This document shows positions 8,491-18,600 of a stretch of DNA of 64,000 nt, piece by piece. Source of the stretch: Alphaproteobacteria bacterium (GTDB lineage: Bacteria; Pseudomonadota; Alphaproteobacteria; Caulobacterales; Caulobacteraceae); NCBI GenBank assembly GCA_018821435.1, contig JAHJME010000017.1:62001-126000 (forward strand), read 5' to 3'. Position 1 is the first letter of the stretch; each line of letters opens with the position of its first letter. The position numbers and the translations under genes are program-made. Under the pieces are notes generated by a model, which searched no databases, was not told the origin of the DNA, and saw only the letters and a program-made list of their open reading frames with translations.

Positions 8491-9354
8491 CTACTGGACC
8501 CGCTCGACCTTGAAGCCGCGCGCGGCCAGCAACGCCGGCAGGCCGTCGGGGCCGACCATATGCAAGGCCCCGACGTTGACCAGTTCGATCCCGGCGCCGG
8601 CCATCTCGGCGCCCAGCTTGTCGGCCCAGGCGTGGTTCCGGCGGCGCAGGAAGGCGTCGTACATGGCCGGGTTCTCGGCTTTCATGGCGGCGATGTAGGC
8701 GGGGCCAAGGTCGCCCGACAGCCAGGCGGCCTCCAGGGTCGCGGGCTGGAACGGCAGGCGCAGGCGAGGGCCGCGGCTGCGCTCGCGGATCACGTCGGTG
8801 AGGTAGCGGACTTCGGAGCCTTCCGGCAGGCCGGCGAACATCCGGGCTTGGTCCTCCAGGGTCTCGAACGCGCGAATGCGCTTGGCGTCGGCGCGGGCGG
8901 CGCGGGTGATGGTCGCGTCGGCCCCCTTCTCCACCGAGGCGCCGCGACTGAGCGCCGGCTGCATGGAGATCATCAGCGCCGCCGCCCAGGGCCGCAGGTG
9001 ATCGACGCGGGCCAGGTCGGTCTGGCGGGCCAGGGCGTCCACGTCAGCGCGCGCCAGTTTGCGGCTGAGCGGCCGGTCGGGATCGGAGCCGTAGCGCTGG
9101 ACCAGCAGGCGAAGGGTGTCAGGATCTCCCGACTGCATGTCGGCCTCGAACCAGACCGTGCCGGCGCGGGCCAGGACGGCGTCATAGAGCGGCGTGCGCC
9201 AGTTCAGGCTGGGCTTCAGGGCATGCAGGGTGCCGAAGAGGTAGACTTGGCTGTCGGCGTCGGAAACGCGCCACAGCGCCGGCGCGGCCTCGGCCGCCCC
9301 TGCCCCGCTTAGGCCCAAGAGGATCGCGCCCGCCGCCCCGGCGAGCCCGCGCAT
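8491..9354 (-). CDS. TraB/GumN-family protein, exported
   Basis: 287 aa from the ATG at 9354, which opens directly into a signal peptide (MRGLAGAAGAILLGLSGAGAA then EAAPALWRV). An earlier in-frame start would add an unrelated Ser/Arg-rich leader. Family features are LWRVSDADSQVYLFGTLHALK near the mature N-terminus, and near the C-terminus the FLRRRNHAWADKL and GALHMVGPDGLPALLAARGF segments. Members are erythromycin-esterase-like, possibly metalloprotease-like proteins; GumN itself has no defined activity. It is convergent with the HD gene and 49 bp downstream of dcd on the same strand. Confidence 0.88.
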   Translation of the reverse strand: MRGLAGAAGAILLGLSGAGAAEAAPALWRVSDADSQVYLFGTLHALKPSLNWRTPLYDAVLARAGTVWFEADMQSGDPDTLRLLVQRYGSDPDRPLSRKLARADVDALARQTDLARVDHLRPWAAALMISMQPALSRGASVEKGADATITRAARADAKRIRAFETLEDQARMFAGLPEGSEVRYLTDVIRERSRGPRLRLPFQPATLEAAWLSGDLGPAYIAAMKAENPAMYDAFLRRRNHAWADKLGAEMAGAGIELVNVGALHMVGPDGLPALLAARGFKVERVQ

Positions 9355-9403
9355 CCAACCCACTGGCGTCCCCCGACATGGACGGTCGCCAGAGGCGAAC
9401 CGC

Positions 9404-10423
9404 CTACTCTCCCCACACCCGGAAGTGCTTGGATAGCTTGAGACCCTGGCGTTGGTAATGCGACCCCAGGTCGCCATAGAGCCGCGTCGGCCGCTCGGTG
9501 AGCGGTTCGTAGACAAGCCGGGCCACCGTCTGCCCATCTTCCAGGATGAACGGGGTCTCGTGGCTGCGGACCTCGAGCACGCCCTTGGACCCCTTGCCGT
9601 GCGCCTCGTCGGTGCCGAAGCCGGGGTCGAAGAAGCCGGCGTAGTGGACGCGGAATTCGCCCACGGACGGATCGATGGGGGTCATCTCCGCCGCCTCCAT
9701 CACCGGGATCTCCACCGCGCCCTTGGAGGCCAGGATGTAGAACTCGCCCGGATCCAGCAGCAGCTGGCCGTTGCGAGGGATCAGCGGCTCCCAGAAATCG
9801 CGCGGGTCGTGGCCGTCCTCGTGGTCCAGGTCGACGACGCCCGCGTGGCGGCGGCCCCGGAAGCCCGCGATTTCGCCCGTCAGATCGACGCCGACGCTCT
9901 CGGTGCGCAGGCGCGGCGGCGCGCCCGCCTTGAGGCGGAGTTGGTTCAGGCGGGTGCCGGACCGGACCAGCACCGAGAACGTCTGCGGCGCGATCTCCAT
10001 GTAGATCGGGCCCTCGTAGCCCTCGTCCACGTCGTCGAAGGCGTCGCCATGGTCGCTGAGCAGGCGGACGAAGACGTCGACCCGGCCGGTGGAGCTCTTC
10101 GGGTTGGCGCGGGCCGAGACGCCCCGGGGCAGCTTCAGCCCCTCCTGCAACTCGGCGATGTAGACGCAGCCGCGTTCCAGCACCGCGCCCTTGGTCAGGT
10201 CCAGCTCGTGCATGGCCACGTCGCGGATGCGGTCGCGGACCGTCCGCCCGCGCGGCAGGAACGAGGCGCGCACGCGCCAGGCCTTGCCGGCGAGGCGCAG
10301 GTCGAGACTGGCGGGCTGAACCTGGTCGGCGTCGAACGGCGTGGCCGACGTGATCGCGCCGCCGCCGATCAGGGCTTCGATGGACTGGCAGGGCAGGATG
10401 CCCGGAGTGTTGAATTCGCTCAT
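9404..10423 (-). CDS. dcd: 2'-deoxycytidine 5'-triphosphate deaminase, long alphaproteobacterial form
   Basis: 339 aa, about twice the length of E. coli Dcd because it contains two dUTPase-fold halves, as is usual in alphaproteobacteria. The first half carries QVQPASLDLRLAG and SARANPKSSTGRVDVFVRLL, the nucleotide-binding Ser/Arg region; the second half carries GFFDPGFG and TPFILEDGQTVARLVYEPL. It converts dCTP to dUTP, feeding dTMP synthesis. It is divergent from metZ with 137 bp between them. Confidence 0.93.
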   Translation of the reverse strand: MSEFNTPGILPCQSIEALIGGGAITSATPFDADQVQPASLDLRLAGKAWRVRASFLPRGRTVRDRIRDVAMHELDLTKGAVLERGCVYIAELQEGLKLPRGVSARANPKSSTGRVDVFVRLLSDHGDAFDDVDEGYEGPIYMEIAPQTFSVLVRSGTRLNQLRLKAGAPPRLRTESVGVDLTGEIAGFRGRRHAGVVDLDHEDGHDPRDFWEPLIPRNGQLLLDPGEFYILASKGAVEIPVMEAAEMTPIDPSVGEFRVHYAGFFDPGFGTDEAHGKGSKGVLEVRSHETPFILEDGQTVARLVYEPLTERPTRLYGDLGSHYQRQGLKLSKHFRVWGE

Positions 10424-10447
10424 GGGCCGCGGAGACTTAGCCGAGAA

Positions 10448-10473
10448 CCTCGGTGTTGCAAGGCTTGCCGAGG
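10448..10473 (+). other. Hairpin in the metZ leader region
   Basis: A 6-bp stem, CCTCGG at 10448-10453 and CCGAGG at 10468-10473, encloses a 14-nt loop about 88 bp upstream of the metZ ATG, inside the dcd/metZ divergent spacer. It could be part of a methionine-responsive leader, but the sequence does not match the SAM-II or SAH riboswitch cores I know. Confidence 0.35.
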
Positions 10474-10560
10474 AGAAATGGGGCCGCCTGCAGGAAAGCG
10501 GACCTTGACGGCGCCGGGAGCCCGGCGTTCAAGCGGCCTCTGTTTCTTGAGGAGGCCACG

Positions 10561-11745
10561 ATGGCTGAAGATCCGCGCGACTGGGAAATCGAGACCCGAG
10601 CGGTGCGCGGCGGCCTCATGCGCACCGAGCACGGCGAGATCTCGGAAGCCCTCTTCTTGACCCAGAGCTTCGCCTACGACAGCGCCCAGTCGGCCGACGA
10701 GCGGTTCGCCGGCAATGCGCCGGGCTTCATCTACCAACGCTTCGGCAACCCCACGACCCAGATGTTCGAGGACCGGCTGGCCCTGCTGGAAGGCGCCGAG
10801 CAGTGCAAGGCGACGGCGTCGGGCATGGCGGCGGTGCAGCTGGCGCTGATGGGGTTGCTGCGGGCGGGCGATCACCTGGTGGCCGGGCGCGCGCTGTTCG
10901 GGTCGTGCCGCTGGATCGTGTCCGAGTGGCTGCCGCGCTTCGGCGTCGAGACCACCTATGTGGACGCCACCGACCTGGAGGCGTGGAAGAACGCGGTCCG
11001 GCCCAACACCAAGGTCTTCCTGGTGGAAAGCCCGGCCAATCCGCTGCTGGAAGTGACCGCCATCGGCGCGGTGGCCGAGATCGCGCATGCGGCCGGCGCC
11101 AAGCTGGTGGTGGACAATGTCTTCGCCACGCCGATCTTCCAGAAGCCCTTGGCTCTGGGCGCGGACATCGTCGTCTATTCGGCCACCAAGCATATCGACG
11201 GCCAAGGCCGGGTGCTGGGCGGCGCGATTTTGGGCGCCAATGAGCTGATGACCGAGGCCTACAAGGACATGCACCGCCACACCGGGCCGGCGCTGTCGCC
11301 GTTCAATGCGTGGGTGCTGCTGAAGGGTCTGGAGACCCTGGACCTGCGGGTGCGCAAGCAGACCGAGAACGCCGGCAAGGTCGCCGACGCCATCGCCGCG
11401 CACGGCAAGGCCAAGCGCACGCTCTATCCGGGCCGCGCCGATCACCCGCAGGCGGCGATCATCGCCAACCAGATGACCGGCGGCGGTAACGTGGTGGCCT
11501 TCGACCTGGGCGACCGGGCGGCCGCCTGGCGGTTCCTGGACGCCCTGCAGATCGTCGACATCTCGAACAACCTGGGCGACGCCAAGTCGATGGCGACGCA
11601 CCCCTGCACCACGACGCACCGCTCGATGCCGGAAGCGGAGCGGCTGGAGATCGGCCTGACAGAAGGCTGGGTGCGGATGAGCGTCGGGCTGGAGGGTCCG
11701 GGCGATCTGGTGCGGGACGTGTCCCGGGCGTTGGACGCGGCGTAG
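10561..11745 (+). CDS. metZ: O-succinylhomoserine sulfhydrylase
   Basis: 394 aa PLP enzyme of the Cys/Met-metabolism family; the ATG at 10561 follows TTGAGGAGG, an excellent ribosome site. The PLP lysine is K210 in SATKHIDGQGRVLGG; substrate-side YQRFGNPTTQMFE is at 59-70. The family uses sulfide with O-acyl-homoserine to make homocysteine directly, the usual route to methionine in alphaproteobacteria. The assignment to succinyl rather than acetyl donor rests on overall resemblance to MetZ (394 aa, WEIETRAVRGG start). It is the only methionine gene in the window. Confidence 0.93.
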   Translation: MAEDPRDWEIETRAVRGGLMRTEHGEISEALFLTQSFAYDSAQSADERFAGNAPGFIYQRFGNPTTQMFEDRLALLEGAEQCKATASGMAAVQLALMGLLRAGDHLVAGRALFGSCRWIVSEWLPRFGVETTYVDATDLEAWKNAVRPNTKVFLVESPANPLLEVTAIGAVAEIAHAAGAKLVVDNVFATPIFQKPLALGADIVVYSATKHIDGQGRVLGGAILGANELMTEAYKDMHRHTGPALSPFNAWVLLKGLETLDLRVRKQTENAGKVADAIAAHGKAKRTLYPGRADHPQAAIIANQMTGGGNVVAFDLGDRAAAWRFLDALQIVDISNNLGDAKSMATHPCTTTHRSMPEAERLEIGLTEGWVRMSVGLEGPGDLVRDVSRALDAA

Positions 11746-11757
11746 GTCCGCAAGGTT

Positions 11758-11866
11758 GCTCCCCCGATGGGGGAGCTGTCGGCGAATGCCGACTGAGGGG
11801 GTCCTCCACGACGTTCTGAGCGGACCCCCTCCGTCGCCTGCGGCGACACCTCCCCCGATGGGGAGG
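11758..11866. repeat. Inverted pair of intergenic repeat units, about 109 bp
   Basis: Between convergent metZ and hslO lie two imperfect copies of a roughly 47-bp unit in opposite orientation. Each outer end is a small palindrome (CTCCCCCGATGGGGGAG left, CTCCCCCGATGGGGAG right), then a GC-rich stem, and each inner end is GAGGGGGTCC or its complement. The region could terminate both converging transcripts. A single outer palindrome of the same family recurs at 53842-53864. The unit resembles palindromic intergenic repeats of Caulobacteraceae. Confidence 0.8.
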
Positions 11867-11870
11867 AATT

Positions 11871-12764
11871 TTACGCCGTCTCCAGTTCCTCCGGCGCGAT
11901 GGCGTACACGCGGCTGCAGTACTCGCAGGTGACGTGGATCTTGCCGTCGTCCTCGACCATGTCTTCGCGCTCGGCCCGGTCGAAGGACTTCAGCACCGAC
12001 TCGATGCGTTCCTGGTTGCAGCGGCAGAAGGCGCGCAGCGGCTTGGCGCCGAAGACCCGCACGCCATCCTCGTGGAACAGCCGGAACAGCAGCTGTTCGG
12101 ACGCCAGTTCGGTGTCCAGCAGCTCGTCCTCACCGATCGTCTCGAAGAACGCCTGGGTGCGCACCCAGGCCTCCATCGTGTCGCCCCGGGCGTCGTCGCC
12201 GGCGATGTACTGGATCATGAAGCCGCCGGCGCGCCAGACGCCGTCCGTGCGGCCCACGGCCAGGCGCACGCGCGTGGGCGTCTGTTCGGACTGAGCGAAG
12301 TACTGCTCGGCGCACAGGGCCAGGGTCTCGCCGTCGATGGACGTGATCCCCTGGTAGCGGTCCATGTCCGTGCCCTGGTCGACGGTCATCATAAAGACCC
12401 CCTCGCCCAGCAGGGTCTTGGCGCCCGGCCGCAGGAAGCCAGTGGAGGCGGCGGCCACCTCGTCGGCGTCGTAACGGCAATAGCCGCGCAGACCGCCGGT
12501 CGTATCGTAGTCGGCGACGACGTAGCGCACGGGACCGGCGCCCCGGGCCTCGACGATCAGCCGGCCCTCGAACTTCAGGTTGGAGCCCACCAGGGCGGCC
12601 AGCGCGCAGGCTTCGCCCAGCAGGTTGGCGACGGGCTCAGGGTAGTCGTGGCCGCGCAGAATCTCGTCGATGGCGGGACCCAGGCGGGCCACCCGGCCAC
12701 GGACGGGCTCGGCTTCGATCTGGAACGCGCCGACGACGTCGTCGGGAATGGTCGTATCAGGCAT
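11871..12764 (-). CDS. hslO: Hsp33 redox-regulated chaperone
   Basis: 297 aa from the ATG at 12764; the family length is about 290. The C-terminal zinc/redox switch is intact: C247-x-C249 (FCRCNQERIES) and C280-x2-C283 (CEYC). In the family these cysteines bind zinc when reduced and form disulfides under oxidative plus heat stress, activating holdase function in the cytoplasm. The linker and HSP33 N-terminal domain (FQIEAEPVRGRVARLGPAID) are also recognisable. It is divergent from the small exported protein at 12901 and transcribed toward metZ. Confidence 0.95.
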   Translation of the reverse strand: MPDTTIPDDVVGAFQIEAEPVRGRVARLGPAIDEILRGHDYPEPVANLLGEACALAALVGSNLKFEGRLIVEARGAGPVRYVVADYDTTGGLRGYCRYDADEVAAASTGFLRPGAKTLLGEGVFMMTVDQGTDMDRYQGITSIDGETLALCAEQYFAQSEQTPTRVRLAVGRTDGVWRAGGFMIQYIAGDDARGDTMEAWVRTQAFFETIGEDELLDTELASEQLLFRLFHEDGVRVFGAKPLRAFCRCNQERIESVLKSFDRAEREDMVEDDGKIHVTCEYCSRVYAIAPEELETA

Positions 12765-12900
12765 GGGGCGCAATATAGGGCGCGTCGGGCCGGTTGCGAG
12801 CGGGACGCGTTGTCCCAATCGAATTCGAATGGGCTGGCCTAACGCCGGTTTGCGCTTCAACCTGTCGCCAGCAGTGGTGGGAGATGCGGCTTTGGGCAGG

Positions 12901-13284
12901 ATGGAACTTGGACGGCGCGCGGCGATCGTCGGCGCGGCCGTGGCGATGCTGGCGGTCGGGATAGCTGGGGCCCAGCCGAAGGAGCGCAAGCCGGACCTGG
13001 CCGACGCCGTGGCCGGGACCTACGCCGGCGACGTGATCTCGGACTCCAAGGGCTCCAGCCGCAGCAACGTCACCCTGACGCTGACCCGCTCGGGTCCGAA
13101 CACGGTGACCGTCACCTCGAACTACAGCCGCCTGCCGGTGATCAACGTGCCGCTGGAGGCGGTGATGGGCAACATCCAGCACACCAGCAGAGCCGACAGC
13201 GTCTTCGTCTACAACCGCGCCAAGAAGCAGCTCGATGTCACATTCCAGAACGAGGTGAGCTGGTCGGGGTTCAAGAGCGAATAA
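12901..13284 (+). CDS. Small exported protein of unknown function
   Basis: 127 aa. Residues 1-24 form a Sec signal peptide (MELGRRAAIVGAAVAMLAVG, cleavage near AGA-QP). The mature part is beta-rich with a YAGDVISDSKGSSRSNVTLT start and an NVTLTLTRSGPNTVTVTSNY stretch, similar in feel to small periplasmic lipocalin- or calycin-like domains, but I do not recognise the family. ATG at 12901 follows GGGCAGG. Convergent with argF across a palindromic repeat; no functional link to neighbours is visible. Confidence 0.75.
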   Translation: MELGRRAAIVGAAVAMLAVGIAGAQPKERKPDLADAVAGTYAGDVISDSKGSSRSNVTLTLTRSGPNTVTVTSNYSRLPVINVPLEAVMGNIQHTSRADSVFVYNRAKKQLDVTFQNEVSWSGFKSE

Positions 13285-13378
13285 ATTACTCATGCCCGCG
13301 AGTGCGGGGACCCAGGCTTCGCCTGTGGCGCGGGCTTGAAGAGAAGTCTGGGTCCTCGCATTCGCGAGGATGAGTAAT
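13285..13378. repeat. Long palindromic intergenic repeat (35-bp arms)
   Basis: Arms 13285-13319 and 13344-13378 are inverted copies matching at 30 of 35 positions; both outer ends read ATTACTCAT on their own strand, and the loop is 24 nt. It separates the convergent exported-protein gene and argF. It could act as a bidirectional terminator or mRNA-protecting stem. It is a different family from the repeat at 11758-11866. Confidence 0.85.
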
Positions 13379-13390
13379 GGGCGGTCGGCG

Positions 13391-14326
13391 TCAGATCGCG
13401 CCGAAACACCAGGCCAGGATCGACTTCTGGGCGTGGATGCGGTTTTCCGCTTCGTCCCAGATCAGGCTCTGCGGCCCGTCCATCACCTCGTCGGTGACTT
13501 CCTCGCCGCGGTGCGCGGGCAGGCAGTGCAGGAAGACCGCGTCCTTGGCGGCCTCCGCCATCAGCCGGGCGTCGACCTGGTAGGGCTCCAGCGCCTCGAC
13601 ACGCTCGTCGTGGTCGGTGTCGCCCATCGAAACCCAGGTGTCGGTGATCACGCAGTCGGCGCCGCGCACGGCTTCGTGCGGGTCGTCCATGGTGAACACC
13701 TGCCCCTGCTGCTCGGCCGCGCGCGCCAGGTCCATCATGTCCGGATGGAAGATCGCCGGCGTGGCGATGTTCAGCTTGAAGCCCAGCTTCGGCGCCGCGT
13801 GGATGAACGACGAGCAGACGTTGTTGCCGTCGCCGACCCAGGCGAACGTCTTGCCATGGACGTTGCCGCGATGCTCCTCGAACGTCATCAGATCGGCCAG
13901 GATCTGGCACGGGTGACTCTTGTCGGAGAGGCCGTTGATCACCGGCACCGACGACGACATCGCCAGGCGCTCCACATCCTCGTGGACGTTGGAGCGGATC
14001 ATGATGGCGTCGACCATCCGCGACAGGACGCGGGCGGTGTCCTCGATCGGTTCGCCGCGGCCCAGCTGCATGTCGACCGCGTTGGAGATGATCACATCGC
14101 CGCCCAGCTGGCGCATGGCCGCGTCGAACGAGAAGCGCGTCCGGGTGGAGTTCTTCTCGAAGATCATCGCCAAAGTCCGGCCGCGAGCCGGGTGATCCTC
14201 GTCGGGCCGGCCCTTGGGCCAGCCGGCGCGGGCGGCCTTACGGGCCTTGGCGTCCTCGAGGATGATCCGGAGCTCGGTCGCGTCGAGCTTCCAGATGTCG
14301 AGGAAGTGGCGGACCGACTTGCTCAT
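13391..14326 (-). CDS. argF: Ornithine carbamoyltransferase
   Basis: 311 aa. Carbamoyl-phosphate motif S60-TRTR; ornithine-side HPCQ (in [12 protein letters not shown]) and H267-CLP near the C-terminus are all present. It makes citrulline from ornithine and carbamoyl phosphate in arginine biosynthesis. Its ATG overlaps the argD stop (ATGA at 14323-14326), so the two are translationally coupled. The product ends FGAI just before the palindromic repeat at 13285-13378. Confidence 0.97.
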   Translation of the reverse strand: MSKSVRHFLDIWKLDATELRIILEDAKARKAARAGWPKGRPDEDHPARGRTLAMIFEKNSTRTRFSFDAAMRQLGGDVIISNAVDMQLGRGEPIEDTARVLSRMVDAIMIRSNVHEDVERLAMSSSVPVINGLSDKSHPCQILADLMTFEEHRGNVHGKTFAWVGDGNNVCSSFIHAAPKLGFKLNIATPAIFHPDMMDLARAAEQQGQVFTMDDPHEAVRGADCVITDTWVSMGDTDHDERVEALEPYQVDARLMAEAAKDAVFLHCLPAHRGEEVTDEVMDGPQSLIWDEAENRIHAQKSILAWCFGAI

Positions 14327-15543
14327 GCGGCTTTCGCCTTGGCCTGAGCCGCCTCGCAGGATTTCTCCAGCAGGCCGATGGCCTCCCGGGCCTCGTCCAG
14401 GCTGATGTTGAGCGGCGGCAGCAGGCGCACGCAGTTGTCGCCGCCGCCGGCGATCAGCAGGTGGTTGTCGCGGGCGTGCTGCATGAACTCGCGGTTGGGC
14501 GTGGCCAGCTTGACGCCGATCAGCAGGCCCTTGCCGCGAATGTCGACGACGACGTCCGGGAAGCGGTCCTTCAGGCCGGAGAGCTGCTGGTTGAAGTAGC
14601 CGGCGACCTCGCGGACATGGGCCAGCAGTTCCGGCTTCACCAGTTCCTCGACCGAGGCGACGCCCACGGCCATGGCCAGCGGGTTGCCGCCGTAGGTGGA
14701 GCCGTGGCTGCCGGGCGTCATGCCCTTGCCGGCCTCGGCCGTGGCCAGGCAGGCGCCGACCGGGAAGCCGCCGCCCAGGGCCTTGGCCACCGCCATGATG
14801 TCCGGGTCGGCCGCGCCGTCGGCCCACTCATAGGCGAACAGCTTCCCGGTCCGGCCCAGGCCGCACTGGATCTCGTCGTAGATCAGCAGCGTCCCGGTCT
14901 CGTCGCAGAGCTGGCGGACCTCCTTGAGCTGGGCTTCGGTCCACGAGCGCGCGCCACCCTCGCCCTGCACGGGTTCCAGCAGGATCGCCGCGGTGGTCGG
15001 ACCGACCAGTTCGCGCAGGCCCTCCAGGTCGCCGAACTTCGCCTGGACGAAGCCGGGCAGCTCGGGGCCGAAGCCTTCGACGTAGCTGGGATTCCCCGCC
15101 GCGAAGATGGTGGCGATGGTCCGGCCGTGGAACGCGCCGTCGAAGCCGATGATGTCGATCCGCTCCGGGTTTCCGTCGACCCAATGGTACTTGCGCGCCG
15201 TCTTGATCGCGCACTCGATGGCCTCGGCGCCCGAGTTGGTGAAGAACACCTCATCGGCGAAGGTCTTGTCGGTCAGAAGCTTCGCCAACTTCTCCTGGTT
15301 CGGAATCCGGAAGACGTTGGAGGTGTGCCAGAGCTTCTCGGCTTGGTCCTTCACCGCCTGCACCAGCTTGGGGTGGTTATGCCCCAGCGCGGTCACCGCG
15401 ATGCCGGCCATGCAGTCGAGATAGGCCTGGCCGTCGGTCGTATACAGTCGCGAGCCCTCGCCTCGCTCGAACGCCAGCGGGGCGCGCGCGTAGACGCCCA
15501 TGATGTGATCGCTGGGAACGGGGGCGGTGGTCGGCTCGGCCAC
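14323..15543 (-). CDS. argD: Acetylornithine aminotransferase
   Basis: 406 aa class-III PLP aminotransferase. Landmarks: [17 protein letters not shown] near 103-119, the FHGRT segment at 138-142, D223 in [12 protein letters not shown] (pyridine nitrogen), and K254 in VAKALGGGF (Schiff base). Acts on N-acetylornithine with 2-oxoglutarate; in many bacteria it also serves succinyldiaminopimelate. First gene of argD-argF, overlapping argF by 4 bp. Confidence 0.96.
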   Translation of the reverse strand: MAEPTTAPVPSDHIMGVYARAPLAFERGEGSRLYTTDGQAYLDCMAGIAVTALGHNHPKLVQAVKDQAEKLWHTSNVFRIPNQEKLAKLLTDKTFADEVFFTNSGAEAIECAIKTARKYHWVDGNPERIDIIGFDGAFHGRTIATIFAAGNPSYVEGFGPELPGFVQAKFGDLEGLRELVGPTTAAILLEPVQGEGGARSWTEAQLKEVRQLCDETGTLLIYDEIQCGLGRTGKLFAYEWADGAADPDIMAVAKALGGGFPVGACLATAEAGKGMTPGSHGSTYGGNPLAMAVGVASVEELVKPELLAHVREVAGYFNQQLSGLKDRFPDVVVDIRGKGLLIGVKLATPNREFMQHARDNHLLIAGGGDNCVRLLPPLNISLDEAREAIGLLEKSCEAAQAKAKAA

Positions 15544-15642
15544 GGTAATGACCCTCCAAAAGGAACGTCCCCGCCGCGTGAGAAGCGGGGACTGGAAGGC
15601 TTGGCGTTCTCGTCTTCGAATGTGACGAAGTCAATCGTCCGA

Positions 15643-18600
15643 TCAGAAGTCCATCGTCGCGCCGATGAAGAGGAAGCGGCCGAAGCTGTCATAGACCTGC
15701 GGCCAGGTGTTGCCGTTGCAGGGACCGGTGGGACAGTTGGACGAGCCGTTCAGCGGCGGATCCTTGTCGAACAGGTTGTTGATGCCCGCCCGGACGCTGA
15801 CGTTGTCGCGCATCGACCAGCTGGTGCTGAGGTCGAAGTAGTCGCGGGCGGCCAGGGTCCGGTCGGTCTCGTACTGGATGCCCGGGTTGTTGAGGGCCGG
15901 TTGGTCGCTGTAGGCGTCCAGCTTCACCTTGTTGAAGTGACGCCACTGCAGGCTGATGCTCAGGTCGTGCATCCACTCGCCGGCCTCGAACGGGGTGTTC
16001 CAGGTCACGCGGGCGCGGCTGCGCCACTTGGGGTTCGGCGCGGTGAAGCCGGAGGACACCGAGCAGATCGTGCCGTAGAGGCCCGCGCAATCGAACGGCG
16101 GGTCGCCCGGCAGTGACGTGGCTTCCAGCTTGTCCAGCCAGGTGCCGACGAAGTTGATGCTGACGCCACCCATGTTCTCAAGCCCGAACTGCTCCAGGTC
16201 GCGGCGGTAGTCGATGTTGAAGTCCATGCCACGGGTGCGCATCGAGCCGATGTTCTGGGTCGGGTCGGTGACGAAGCCCTGGGGGGAGAGCCAGATGGAG
16301 TTCTGGTTGTCGCGCTGGACCAGGCCGCAATAGGTCGGGTCCAGGGTGGTGATGCAGCGATTGATCACCAGGTCGGCGCCCAGCGGCGCGATGAAGTCCT
16401 TCACCTTGATGTTGAACCAATCGATCGAGGCGTTGAAGCCGGGCAGGAATTCCGGCTGCCACACCAGGCCCAGGGTAAGGGTGTCGGCGGTTTCGGGATC
16501 GAGGTTCGCGTTGCCCGACAAACGCCCGTTGTACTGGGCGGCGGGGTTGGCCTCGATGGCCAGCACCTGGGCGGGCGTCAGGCCGAACGCCAGGGCGCAG
16601 CGGGCGACCAGCGGGTTGGACGCGGCCAAGCCGGCGCAGGGGTCCTGCGTACCGTCCAGGATGACGTTCTGCGGCGCGTACAGTTCCAGGATGTTCGGCG
16701 CGCGGACGGCGCGGTTGTAGCCGCCGCGGAACCGCAGGCCTTCCATCGGCTCCCAGTCACCGGCCAGCTTGTAGGTCGAGGCGGTGCCGATGGTGCTGTA
16801 GTCCGAGTAGCGGTAGCCGAGCTCCATCGACAGGCGGTGGAAGAACGGCTTGTCCTCGATCAGCGGGATGCGCGCCTCGGCGAACACCTCATAGACGTCG
16901 AACGAGCCGTTGACCGGCGGCGAGGCGCCGCCGGCGCCGTTCAGCAGGCCCTGGCGCGACACGAAGTCGGGGGTGAAGTCGAGGGTCTCGCGGCGATACT
17001 CGGCGCCGATCGCAACGCCCACGCCGTCCGTGGCCCAGGGGCTCTTGACCCCATACTCGTCCAGCTTGCCGGCCAGCGAGAAGTTGACCACGCGCTCGAC
17101 GGTGTTGCCGTGGGTGGTGCTGGGGGTTTCGAGGTAGGCCAGCTGCTGCGCGTTGACCCCGCCGTTCTGCCAGATGTTGTAGGGCACGCAGGCCAGGTCA
17201 TAGCCTTGGACCACGGATTGGCAGACCGGTTGGCCGGCGGCGTTGCGCACGACCAGCAAGGCGTTCTGGATCCGCTGGGTCTGGAAGAAGCCGCCCGTCT
17301 GGCCGGTGAACGCGACCGTGCCGTACTGCATGTAGAAGTCGTAGTTCCAGCTCTCGTTCAGGTCGCCGCGCAGACCCGTCACGATGCGGAAGTCGGTGTG
17401 GCGCAGGTCGCTGGTCCGCGTGCCGCCTTCGACGTTTCGGCGGCCGATGTTCGGGCGCACGGTGGTCGCGGTGCCGGCGTTGGCGCCGCACAGCGCGGTG
17501 AGCTGCTGGGCCGAGGCCAGGGCGTTGTTACAGTTCACGAAGAACGGCGCGTAGAAGATGCCGCCCGGCGCGATCTGGGCGCGCGAGCTGTCGTCCATGA
17601 ACATCAGGTCGGCATAGGCCTCGGCCCATTCCGCCACCTTGTAGTGGGCGAACGCGCCCAGGCCGTAGCGCTCATCCGGGCGCATGTAGAAGTTGGCCGG
17701 GCCGAAGTTGTAGTTGTCGCGCGAGCCCACCCGGGGGCGGAACTGCTGCGCGGCGCTGGTGACGTCGACCACCAGGTCGCCGCGACCGGCCAGGTTGAAG
17801 CGGGTCGGGAATGACGTGCTGGAGCCGCCGCAGCCGGCGCTGGTGAAGTCGTCGCCGGAGTTGAGCGTGCAGGTCGAATAGTCCCGGTCCGCCTGCATGA
17901 TCTTGTTGTTCTGGCGGTAGTAGGCATAGGCGGTGATGTTGCCCTTGCCGTCGCCCGAGTTCGTGCCGATCGTCAGGGTGACCTGCGCGCCGTCGCCGTC
18001 GCGGACGTTCTTCTTCGGCACCACGTAGCGGCTCGGATCGAACGAGCGGGCGCCGGTCGCGGCGACCAGGTCCTGCAGTTCGTCATTGTGATTGCGGTGC
18101 TGGTAGGTGGACCACTGGGCGTCCACGCGGACCCCCTCGAAATTCTTGTCCATGATGAAATTGACGACGCCGGCCACGGCGTCGGCGCCATACACGGCCG
18201 AGGCGCCGCCCGTCAGCACGTCGACGCGCGAAACCAGGGCCGACGGGATGAAGTTCACGTCCGAACCCAGGCCGGCCGGACCGGAAGCCGGGTCGCCGGG
18301 CATCAGCCGCTTGCCGTCGATCAGCACCAGGGTGCGCGAGACGCCCAGACCGCGCAGGTTCAGGGTCGCCGTGCCGCTGGCGGCGTTGGAGACCGAAGAG
18401 CCCTGGGCGGCGAACGCCTGCGGCAGCGAGTTGATCATATCCTCGACCCGGGTGACCCCTTGAGCCTTGATATCGGCTGCGGAGATCGCTGTGACCGGGC
18501 TGACGCTTTCCAGGTTGGGCGACGGGATGCGGGTCCCGGTGACCACCACTTCCTGAACCTCGTCGGCGGAGCCGCCGCTCTGGGCGAAGGCCGGTCCGGC

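Noticed and set aside
10424..10560. SAM-II or SAH riboswitch before metZ
   Set aside because: Neither the SAM-II conserved GGTGATTTG-like core nor the SAH core is present; only a hairpin remains.
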